From NCBI GenBank assembly GCA_012514145.1, contig JAAZAV010000061.1, positions 25,009 to 89,008 on the forward strand: DNA of 64,000 nucleotides, given 5' to 3'. The DNA is from Clostridiales bacterium (GTDB lineage Bacteria; Bacillota; Clostridia; Oscillospirales; CAG-272). The position numbers and the translations under genes are program-made. The notes under the pieces are model-generated. The model worked only from the letters and a program-made list of their open reading frames with translations, did not search any database and was not told the origin of the DNA. Positions 51,197-58,608 of the stretch are shown here, piece by piece. The stretch's first letter is position 1. Each line of letters opens with the position of its first letter.

Positions 51197-52261
51197 ATGA
51201 TACATAAACTTGGAATTATAGGCTGCGGCGGAATGGCAATCGGCCATCATCTGAATGCGGTGAGGGCGGCGGATGTGCCTTTTGAAGCGGTCGCCGGCTA
51301 CGACATAGACCCGGAGCGTCTTAAAATTGCAGCCGAAAAAGGGCTAAAAACCTATGATGACCTTGACAAGTTCCTTGCATCAAAGGAATTTGAGATGGTT
51401 CTTGTCGCCACCTCCAACAACTACCACTGCGAGATGACCTGCCGCGCCCTTGAAGCCGGCTATCACGTAATGGTGGAGAAGCCGGCAGCCATGAACTGTG
51501 TTGAGCTGCAGAAAATGATCGACACCTCCGAGAGGTGCGGAAAGCTCTTCACCGTGCATCAGAACCGCCGCTGGGACGGCGACTTCATGCGCATATGTCG
51601 CTGCATAGAGGAGGGAGCTGTCGGCACTCCCTACATGATTGAATCGCGCATTCATCCCGCAAACGGCAGCGGCTGCATGTACAACTGGCGCGGCATGACC
51701 GACCACGGCGGCGGAATGCTGCTTGACTGGGGTGTGCATATGCTTGACCAGCTGCTCTACCTCATCAAATCGCCGGTTAAAACGGTATACAGCGACATAA
51801 AGAAGCTGTGGTCGGAGGAGGTCGACGACTATTCCAAGGTTATCATCACCTTCGAAAACGGCATGACCGCGCAGATGGAAGTCACCACCTACGCACCTCA
51901 GCCCCTGCCGCGCTGGGCGGTTTACGGCAACCGCGGCGCCATGATTATGACTTCCGATTCGCAGCCGGTGAAGATTCGCCGCATCAAGGAGGAAACCACA
52001 GAAGTTGTAAAGGTTCCCGCCTATGAAAACCACGCGAAGACCTTCAGAGACCAGCGTGTCCACCATATTCAGAGCTTTGAGGAATTGGATGGACCGAAGG
52101 TCATGCCCGAGGGCAACTGGAATTCGGTATACAAGAATATCGCCGGCGTGCTGGATGGCAAAGAAGAGCTTATTGTAAAGCCCTCCGAAGTCATGCGTGT
52201 GTTCAGAGTAATCGAAGCGGCTTTCAAATCCTCAAAAGAGGGAATCGTCGTCCGCTTCTGA
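51197..52261 (+). CDS. Gfo/Idh/MocA-family NAD(P)-dependent oxidoreductase
   Basis: A 354-residue sugar or inositol dehydrogenase type enzyme. The Rossmann loop is LGIIGCGGMAIGHH, the cofactor/active-site motif is MVEKPAAMN (EKP, catalytic Lys), and the C-terminal half has HGGGMLLDWGVHMLDQL, matching the family's GGxxxDxGxH block. Probably oxidises or epimerises a sugar released by the DUF4838 protein, given their shared promoter. Substrate is unknown. Confidence 0.9.
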   Translation: MIHKLGIIGCGGMAIGHHLNAVRAADVPFEAVAGYDIDPERLKIAAEKGLKTYDDLDKFLASKEFEMVLVATSNNYHCEMTCRALEAGYHVMVEKPAAMNCVELQKMIDTSERCGKLFTVHQNRRWDGDFMRICRCIEEGAVGTPYMIESRIHPANGSGCMYNWRGMTDHGGGMLLDWGVHMLDQLLYLIKSPVKTVYSDIKKLWSEEVDDYSKVIITFENGMTAQMEVTTYAPQPLPRWAVYGNRGAMIMTSDSQPVKIRRIKEETTEVVKVPAYENHAKTFRDQRVHHIQSFEELDGPKVMPEGNWNSVYKNIAGVLDGKEELIVKPSEVMRVFRVIEAAFKSSKEGIVVRF

Positions 52262-52298
52262 TATGAGTTAATAAACGAACAATCCCATAGCGAAAAAT

Positions 52299-52341
52299 AA
52301 CAGAGCCTTATGTATTGCTTTTGCAGACATTAGGCTCTGTT
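52299..52341. terminator. Bidirectional terminator between the oxidoreductase and ABC genes
   Basis: AACAGAGCCTTATGT pairs with ACATTAGGCTCTGTT with one mismatch, with a T-rich tail on the plus side and A-rich flank on the other. Confidence 0.85.
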
Positions 52342-52372
52342 CTATTTAACTATTGACGAATAACAAAGTATT

Positions 52373-53017
52373 TTATAGCGTCCGATGCAGCTTCGCCCGG
52401 GATGCGACGGCTGGGTCATGGGTGACCAGCAGTATGGCGGTGCCGAAGTCGTTGTTGATTCTTTCGAAAAGGGAAATCACATCTTCGCCGCTGGCTTCAT
52501 CAAGATTGCCGGTAGGCTCATCGGCCAAGATTATGCCGGGATCGCAGGAGAGGGCGCGGGCAATCGCAACTCGCTGCTGTTGACCGCCCGAGAGGGTCGC
52601 CGCCTTCTGGTTTGCATATTCGCTCATCCCGATCTCGGAAAGCAGGGTGATTATCTTATCTTTCCGCTGCTTCGGCGGGATATCGGCATACATCATGGGA
52701 ATTTCGATGTTTTCATAACAGGTGAGCGACGGGATCAAAAAGAACGATTGAAACACGAACCCGATCTCTTTCCCCCGCATACGGGCGAGCTGTTTCTCTG
52801 ACATCTTTGATACATCCTCGCCCTTATAGAGATATTCACCGCTGTCATATGATTCAAGACAGCCCAGTATATAAAGAAGTGTCGATTTCCCGCAGCCGCT
52901 CCGCCCCCTTATTGAGATGAAATCTCCGGGAGCTATGTCAAGACTGAAGTCGGTAAGAACATTCCGTACAGCTTCGCCTTTGCCGTAAGATTTATAGATG
53001 TTCTTTAATGAAATCAT
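52373..53017 (-). CDS. ABC transporter ATP-binding protein, MacB/LolD type
   Basis: A 214-residue ATPase with Walker A GRSGCGKST, signature LSGGQQQRVAIARAL and Walker B GIILADEPTGNLD, the last being typical of the MacB/LolD/FtsE clade that pairs with FtsX-like permeases. It is the last of seven minus-strand genes and overlaps the permease gene before it by 4 bases. Such systems extrude peptides or lipids or transmit force rather than import sugars. Confidence 0.92.
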   Translation of the reverse strand: MISLKNIYKSYGKGEAVRNVLTDFSLDIAPGDFISIRGRSGCGKSTLLYILGCLESYDSGEYLYKGEDVSKMSEKQLARMRGKEIGFVFQSFFLIPSLTCYENIEIPMMYADIPPKQRKDKIITLLSEIGMSEYANQKAATLSGGQQQRVAIARALSCDPGIILADEPTGNLDEASGEDVISLFERINNDFGTAILLVTHDPAVASRAKLHRTL

Positions 53018-53862
53018 ATGTTATCCCCGTATCTTACTCTGTCGAGCATATCGACGGCGCGCAGCCGTATCAGCGTGACCGCCGCGGTTGCAAGGATTAT
53101 GAACAGGTATACGAACAAGCCGTATACAAGCGCTCCGGCTTTCGGCGCAAAGGATAAGGGTATTACACCCACATCGGCACCGGCACCGGCAAAAACCCTC
53201 ACAAACGGCGACAGTATGGCGCCCAGCACGGTACCCGCAGCCGCGCCCGCGAGAGTGACAAGAAAGTATTCAGCCAGTGTCGCCGATATCAGCCCGCCTT
53301 TCGACGCGCCGCAGACATATTGTATAGAAAGGTCGTATTCCCGCCGGTATAGACTTATCAGCAGCACCCCCACGAGACCGATAGCCGTGGAAGTCATCGT
53401 GATCAACAGCAGGAGCTTCAATATACTATTGAAGTTCAGCGCTCCCGAACCTGATTTTTCAATCTGCTTCACGGTGTTCTTAGTATAAATGCTATACCCG
53501 ACACCGGAAGAATCGACTGCCGTCTGAATCTTCTCCATCAGAGATGTCTGTTCCGGGATGCTGAGGCGTATATTAATGAATACCGTCGATTTCATTATCA
53601 GCTCCGCTCCCTCATCCCCGATAGCCGCAGTTATGCTGTCATAGGCGAGAGTGCAGGAGGATTCGTCGCTGAATTCATACATTATGTCATAAACATCGGC
53701 GTTTTCGGTATTTTTCGCCTGACTTAGCTGCATTTCTACCGTCAGATTGGTATTAGCTATCACGAAAAGCAGTGCGAAAACGACCATTGTCTGAACGAAC
53801 AGCGCCCTGTAAAGACCGCGGTTCATTTTGATATAGTGCCGCAGCAGCTTTGCTTTAGTCAT
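53014..53862 (-). CDS. FtsX-like ABC permease, short subunit
   Basis: A 282-residue permease with one N-terminal membrane helix (LFVQTMVVFALLFVIANT), an extracytoplasmic domain of about 120 residues, and three C-terminal helices. It overlaps both neighbours by 4 bases, so stoichiometric expression with the longer permease is likely. The pair would form a heterodimer over the ATPase. Confidence 0.85.
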   Translation of the reverse strand: MTKAKLLRHYIKMNRGLYRALFVQTMVVFALLFVIANTNLTVEMQLSQAKNTENADVYDIMYEFSDESSCTLAYDSITAAIGDEGAELIMKSTVFINIRLSIPEQTSLMEKIQTAVDSSGVGYSIYTKNTVKQIEKSGSGALNFNSILKLLLLITMTSTAIGLVGVLLISLYRREYDLSIQYVCGASKGGLISATLAEYFLVTLAGAAAGTVLGAILSPFVRVFAGAGADVGVIPLSFAPKAGALVYGLFVYLFIILATAAVTLIRLRAVDMLDRVRYGDNI

Positions 53863-54938
53863 GCTTTCACCCCGCTTTCCGTCTCAAGCCGTCTTAACAG
53901 CTCAATGGGTTTGCGCGAGCAAATTTTCCTCGAATACCTCGCCGCGATATAAACCGACTCAGCCAGACTCAGCAGCAGGGGAATAACCACACAGGCAAGT
54001 CCGAATTCCCACGAGATGAAATTGTTAAGCAGCCCGCCTGCAATCTGAAAGCATAGAATCAGAATCAATTGTGACATAAGCATAACGGCGAAATACTCGG
54101 CGAAAAGCCGTCTTGCGATATCGGTTCTGTCCGCGCCCAGCGAGATCAGTATACCGTATTCCCGGATTCGGTTCGCCGTGTTGAATTTTACGATATTCCG
54201 AATCTGAAGCAGGTTCAGGAGCAGAGCAGCCGCTCCCAGCAAGAGCGCTGTCAGCATCTTGACCGACGCGCCGTGAAGTGTTGCCGCAAAATACTCCCGG
54301 GAGGTCTGACTTTGCGTCATAAGTGATTCTTTCAGTGCCGGCACAGCGGCTTTTTCTGCGGCTTCAGGTGAATCCGCCGTCAGCATGTAGTTGATTATAT
54401 CCGCCCGGAGCCGAGGTGATTTCATTAGTGTGCCGTAGGGGAGGAATATTCTGCCCCGCAGGTTGTTTGTCTCTATTACTCCGATCACCCTAAGTTTCAG
54501 ATCTGCGACAGCAAATACATCACCCGCGGAAAGTCCGGCGCCTGTCTCGGCGACACAGATATCATCTTCGGACAACGCTTCCTCACCGGTGAAAAACCGC
54601 CCATCATTGACGACAAAGCGGTGCTTTTCGGCAAAACGGTCGTCGATACCGGCAAGATAAACGCTTTGCCCGGAGATATCGTCGGAATAATATGCGCCGC
54701 AGATAACCGAACCGGAGCCTTCAAACTGCCAGCTGCTCAGGGCGACAGGTTCGCTTGTCGTGACAAAAACGATGCCGTCGCCCCCGCTGCCTATCCTGTA
54801 GCTTGAAACATCCGAGAAAAAAGCGTCGATATACCCGCCGGCTATAAAGATGCCGATAAAGCCCGCCGCAAAGGATATAATTAGCAGCAGGTTTACCCAT
54901 ATGTTGGAATAAAGGCTTTTAAGCGTCAGCTTCATCAT
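53859..54938 (-). CDS. FtsX/MacB-like ABC permease, long subunit
   Basis: A 359-residue permease with an N-terminal helix (NLLLIISFAAGFIGIFIAGG), a MacB_PCD-like extracytoplasmic domain (FAVADLKLRVIGVIETNNLRG) and three C-terminal helices around the FtsX loop (IREYGILISLGADRTDIARR). It starts 33 bases after the SIS-domain gene, tying the exporter to the sugar-phosphate genes. Two Met codons occur at the start; the first is used here. Confidence 0.87.
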   Translation of the reverse strand: MMKLTLKSLYSNIWVNLLLIISFAAGFIGIFIAGGYIDAFFSDVSSYRIGSGGDGIVFVTTSEPVALSSWQFEGSGSVICGAYYSDDISGQSVYLAGIDDRFAEKHRFVVNDGRFFTGEEALSEDDICVAETGAGLSAGDVFAVADLKLRVIGVIETNNLRGRIFLPYGTLMKSPRLRADIINYMLTADSPEAAEKAAVPALKESLMTQSQTSREYFAATLHGASVKMLTALLLGAAALLLNLLQIRNIVKFNTANRIREYGILISLGADRTDIARRLFAEYFAVMLMSQLILILCFQIAGGLLNNFISWEFGLACVVIPLLLSLAESVYIAARYSRKICSRKPIELLRRLETESGVKA

Positions 54939-54971
54939 ATTCAGCCTCGTTTATCCGATTACGGGTCAATA

Positions 54972-55628
54972 TCAGTATCCGTATTTCTCGTAGTTAGGCT
55001 CAACCACCGTTTTGTTGTAGTCGCTGCCGCCGGGGAAGTTGGCGCTCTTGAGAATGCCGGGTGTAATGCCGCGTGCCAGCAGCTTCTCCACCACCACCGA
55101 GGTTATGCTCCACATAATGTAGTTTGAAGCGATTCCCGATGCCGCGGCGAAGCGCGCCTCGATACCCTCAACCTCAAGCATGGCTTCTGCAGCCGGAGCG
55201 CAGTTGTCCACCGCAAGAGTTACGAATTCATAAAGTTTTTTGCCGGAGGGATGCACCGGATCCACCTGACAGGCATATTCCATACTCGTGAAGGCGATAA
55301 CCGTGATGCCGCGCTCCATAGCCTCATATGCCATCTCTACAACGTGGGCGGTTCTGCCCGAGACCGAGCTGACCACCAATACATCGCCGGGCTTCAGTTT
55401 GTCCCAGTGCTCGGCTTTGTCGAACTTCTTGTAGAATATTGGACCGCCGCCGCGATAGATCAGGTCCATCTGTATGCTGTGGCATATCTCGGCAAGATAA
55501 ACCTTTCCGCCGGAAGCCACGCTGTCGGCAATGAGCTGTCCCGCTTTTTCAATGGTCTCGGTCTGGGTGGCGCGCACCTTGGCGAAGAGTTCATCCACCG
55601 CCTTCTGATATCTTTCGATTAACCGCAT
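54972..55628 (-). CDS. SIS-domain sugar isomerase-like protein B
   Basis: A 218-residue protein with a single SIS (sugar isomerase) fold. VVSSVSGRTAHVVEMAYEA holds the phosphosugar-binding Ser/Gly motif, and VHPSGKKLYEFV and DNCAPAAEAMLEVEG match the UPF0309-like subgroup. It is a diverged, shorter paralogue of the other SIS gene in this operon, missing most of the GGLxxINPI segment. Could be an isomerase, an etherase-like lyase or a sugar-phosphate sensor. Lies 12 bases after the kinase gene. Confidence 0.85.
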   Translation of the reverse strand: MRLIERYQKAVDELFAKVRATQTETIEKAGQLIADSVASGGKVYLAEICHSIQMDLIYRGGGPIFYKKFDKAEHWDKLKPGDVLVVSSVSGRTAHVVEMAYEAMERGITVIAFTSMEYACQVDPVHPSGKKLYEFVTLAVDNCAPAAEAMLEVEGIEARFAAASGIASNYIMWSITSVVVEKLLARGITPGILKSANFPGGSDYNKTVVEPNYEKYGY

Positions 55629-55640
55629 ATTAATATACTC

Positions 55641-56621
55641 CTATTTATATATTTTGGGTTTATTTATGTCAAAAGTGAAGTCGCCGTAAAGCGAATTGAA
55701 ACGCTCCCGTCCGGTATCGTCGAAATTTCCATACTCCTCGAGCCAATGGTGCAGCATTATGCCGATAATCGGCTCAAAGGGTGGAATAACGATTCGACGG
55801 GAAGGGCACTGATTGCGAATAACATCGACAAAGCTGTCGAAGATCAGCCGGTGTCCCCGCCATACGCTTCCGGATATGGTGAGGGGCAGGCTGTCGGGCA
55901 GGGAATTGCGTTTAATGAGCGATACCATCTGCTCACCTAAGATTTTCCCGGTGCGCCGAAGCAGGTCAAGAGCAACCGGGTCGCCGCCGCCGGTCTCGGC
56001 GGCTATTGTCACAAGCGGTGCGCAGGACGCCACGCAGGCAGCCGGCGATTTCGCATTCTGACCGTATATTGAGAAGATTGCCTCGGGCAGCGTCGGACGG
56101 GCGAAGTGACGGCAGACCAGCTCGGTCAGCAGGGTAGGCTCACTCCGCTCCTCATAGTCTGCTATGGCGGCGTTGATCGCTTCGCGTCCCATCCAATAGC
56201 CGCCGCCCGCATCCGACACGGCAGCTCCGTAGCCGCCGCCGCAATAGCTGTTGCCGTCATACTTTGCGAACACGGTGGCGCCGGTGCCCGAGAGGGTGAG
56301 CAGTCCGTCGCTGAAGATTCCGGCGGCATGGAGTCCCGCCTCAAGCTCACCCAGCCCCGCAAAGCGTTTGATTTCGCATATGCCGGCGATACGTCTGTGC
56401 AGACTGCCTTCCATTGTGCCCGAAACCCGTTCAAGCACATCGCCTTTCTTTAGTTCCAGCTTTTCCACGATGTCGCTGAGATTCCGCTCGATGAGCTCTG
56501 CCGAGGTGGTATTATCGCGAAGACTGCCGGTGCGTGCAATCCGAAGCGGCTCGAATTTTTCGTTATATAAAATAGCCTGTACCTTCGTGCCGCCGGTATC
56601 AAGTGCAAGATATTTTTTCAT
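55641..56621 (-). CDS. BadF/NAGK-family sugar kinase
   Basis: A 326-residue ASKHA kinase resembling N-acetylglucosamine kinases. Phosphate 1 is LALDTGGTKVQAIL, the sugar/phosphate 2 region is LTLSGTGATVFAKYDG, and the metal/substrate loop is SDAGGGYWMGREAI. An amino sugar such as GlcNAc is the likeliest substrate by family. Its position between two SIS-domain genes suggests its 6-phosphate product feeds one or both. Confidence 0.87.
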   Translation of the reverse strand: MKKYLALDTGGTKVQAILYNEKFEPLRIARTGSLRDNTTSAELIERNLSDIVEKLELKKGDVLERVSGTMEGSLHRRIAGICEIKRFAGLGELEAGLHAAGIFSDGLLTLSGTGATVFAKYDGNSYCGGGYGAAVSDAGGGYWMGREAINAAIADYEERSEPTLLTELVCRHFARPTLPEAIFSIYGQNAKSPAACVASCAPLVTIAAETGGGDPVALDLLRRTGKILGEQMVSLIKRNSLPDSLPLTISGSVWRGHRLIFDSFVDVIRNQCPSRRIVIPPFEPIIGIMLHHWLEEYGNFDDTGRERFNSLYGDFTFDINKPKIYK

Positions 56622-56662
56622 ATTATCGTATTATTGTATTGTCGTCTGTCAGCCGTCCGGCG

Positions 56663-57400
56663 TTACATGTAAAATATGTTGTCCCGGTATTCCTCGAAAA
56701 TGCGGGCATTGTGGGCGTCTCCGCCGTCGAGATTCGCACTCATAAACACCGGTGGAACCAAACCGTCGGCAATCATTTTCTCCACTGCATCGATAATTAT
56801 CGCGTTAAGGATAGCGGTCCCCACGGCGGTTGAAGTGGGACCTATCTTCTCGGCAAGTCCGTCAAGTTTTATGGCTGCATCGCCCTTTTCACCACAGTTG
56901 TCAATGACGATATCGCAGACCTCGAACAGCCGCTTCCCCGACGGATGACGGGAGGTTACCCCGCGTGAGTAGTCAAGATTTGTGATGCAGACCGTTGAAA
57001 TACCTGCCTTTTTCGCTTCGATTGCCATCTCAACCGGCACGGTATTTCGTCCCGACACCGAGTGAATTATTAGCAGGTCGCCCGCCGAAACATGATTTTG
57101 CGCAAGAATTATCTTTCCCAGTCCCTCCACACGCTCAAGAGAGCTTGTCATGGTTATTGGGCGGGTGTTGAGCATAAAGCCGGGGAAGAAGATGGGGTTA
57201 ATCACCGCCAATCCGCCGGTGCGGTAAAAGACTTCTTCTGCCAATATTCCGGCGTGAGAACAGCCGAATACAAATATGTTGCGTTTTGCCTTGATTTTTT
57301 CTGCAATCAGCGCCGAGACTTTGTCAAATGTGTCCGTTTGGGTCGACCATGCCTTTTCTATGCAGGACATAACGATGCCGATGTACTTTTCTCCGTTCAT
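56663..57400 (-). CDS. SIS-domain sugar isomerase-like protein A
   Basis: A 245-residue SIS protein of the UPF0309 type. FGCSHAGILAEEVFYRTGGL and INPIFFPGF form the N-terminal half, IHSVSGRNTVPVEMAIEAKK the phosphosugar loop, and SRHPSGKRLFEV with IDNCGEKGDAAIKLDG the C-terminal block. It is closer to the family average than its paralogue downstream. Probably isomerises or cleaves an amino-sugar phosphate. It starts 12 bases after the GH5 stop. Confidence 0.87.
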   Translation of the reverse strand: MNGEKYIGIVMSCIEKAWSTQTDTFDKVSALIAEKIKAKRNIFVFGCSHAGILAEEVFYRTGGLAVINPIFFPGFMLNTRPITMTSSLERVEGLGKIILAQNHVSAGDLLIIHSVSGRNTVPVEMAIEAKKAGISTVCITNLDYSRGVTSRHPSGKRLFEVCDIVIDNCGEKGDAAIKLDGLAEKIGPTSTAVGTAILNAIIIDAVEKMIADGLVPPVFMSANLDGGDAHNARIFEEYRDNIFYM

Positions 57401-57412
57401 ATATACCTCTCT

Positions 57413-58429
57413 TTATTCACTTATCATTCCCGATTTTAGTATCTCCAGCATCTCCCGGTCAACCCGGAAGCCCTTGTAGTTCTCCCAGACCGTGTCGGGT
57501 CTGCCATGCTCCGCAACACCGAATGAGCCGCGGAAGTTCCAGAGCGAATAGCCCCAGCGGTTCTCGCGGAAAACCTGTATCAGATCCTTAAGCCAGGCGA
57601 GGGCTGTTCTGTTCGAAATCTTATTATATACACCGAACTCGCCGATATGCACCTTTACGCCGCGAGCCTCAACCGCTTTCCAGGGCTTGTAGTATTCGCG
57701 TAGGCTGTCGATGTTCTTAACCCTGCCGTCAGGCAGTCTGAGCGGCCAGTCGGGCATCTCCATTTTATCGGCATTGTTGACCCATTCGGCTTTATAGTGG
57801 GTGATATTGAAGGGCTCATAACCCCGTCCGCTGTGAATCACATCGAGTGCAGGGTCGGCAAGCTCGGGAAGGGCGGAGCCGCCGCCGTCAAAGCCGTCAA
57901 TAACCAACTGGCGGGTCGGGTCAACCTCTCGTATGGCGGCAATGGTCTGACGAATCCTCTTTTCATGGTCGTCACGGGTACATGGGTGGGTAGGCGGCCG
58001 GTTGCAGGGTTCGTTCACCAGGTCAAAGGACAGCTTCGACGAGGGAATATGCTTATATCGTTCGGCGAACAGCTGCCAGAGGAAAATGAAGCCCTCAGCC
58101 GCCTCGTCGTCTGTCCAGAGATTGTGCTTTTCAAGTTCCGGGCGGTTGATGCAGTAGCCGGGCGCACGATGTAGATTCAGACTTGCGTGAAGTCCCCGGC
58201 TGTTGCAGGCGTCGATGTAGCGGTCGATATAGGCGAGAATGTTCTCATCCGGATGTAAGTAATCGAAGTCCTTTGTCCAGAAGGTATAGTCCGTGGGAAT
58301 TCTGACAAAGTTGAAGCCTTCCTCTGCGACAAAGTCAAGTTCCCGCGGATCGGGTTCGGCGGGAAGGGGATTCCGGCGATTTTTCGAGAACATCCAGAGA
58401 AAGTTGAAGCCGTAATAGAGCTGTGCCAT
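57413..58429 (-). CDS. Glycoside hydrolase family 5 enzyme, cytoplasmic
   Basis: A 338-residue retaining beta-glycosidase fold. The acid/base Glu 140 is in SFDLVNEPCN and the nucleophile Glu 264 in VHIGEFGVYN. GFNFVRIPTDY and SLWNFRGSFG are other GH5 landmarks. No signal peptide or binding module is present, so it should act on imported oligosaccharides or glycosides. First gene of the seven-gene operon, with AGGAGG before ATG. Specificity (cellulase, mannanase, glucosylceramidase or other) cannot be deduced. Confidence 0.9.
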   Translation of the reverse strand: MAQLYYGFNFLWMFSKNRRNPLPAEPDPRELDFVAEEGFNFVRIPTDYTFWTKDFDYLHPDENILAYIDRYIDACNSRGLHASLNLHRAPGYCINRPELEKHNLWTDDEAAEGFIFLWQLFAERYKHIPSSKLSFDLVNEPCNRPPTHPCTRDDHEKRIRQTIAAIREVDPTRQLVIDGFDGGGSALPELADPALDVIHSGRGYEPFNITHYKAEWVNNADKMEMPDWPLRLPDGRVKNIDSLREYYKPWKAVEARGVKVHIGEFGVYNKISNRTALAWLKDLIQVFRENRWGYSLWNFRGSFGVAEHGRPDTVWENYKGFRVDREMLEILKSGMISE

Positions 58430-58485
58430 GTATTGTCCTCCTGTTCTTTTTCTTTTTTCGCATTTCGCATAACGATTACCGTATT

Positions 58486-58515
58486 ATTATAACAGCATTT
58501 GGTGGCATATTGCAA
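58486..58515 (-). promoter_or_regulatory. Promoter of the GH5-SIS-kinase-SIS-ABC operon
   Basis: On the minus strand TTGCAA, 18 bases, TATAAT, followed by a 57-base leader that contains a tandem ATGCGAA repeat. Confidence 0.65.
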
Positions 58516-58545
58516 GTGAGTTTTAATAATTCGCAATTATAGTGC

Positions 58546-58574
58546 TTTACATGTCGCAATAAGGGTGGTATAAT
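58546..58574 (+). promoter_or_regulatory. Promoter of the DUF5107 gene
   Basis: TTTACA, 17 bases, TATAAT, 34 bases before the start. Divergent from the GH5 promoter, with the two -35 boxes 30 bases apart, so one regulator could serve both. Confidence 0.7.
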
Positions 58575-58608
58575 TCTCCTATCAATCTTTATATCGGGAG
58601 ACTGCATC

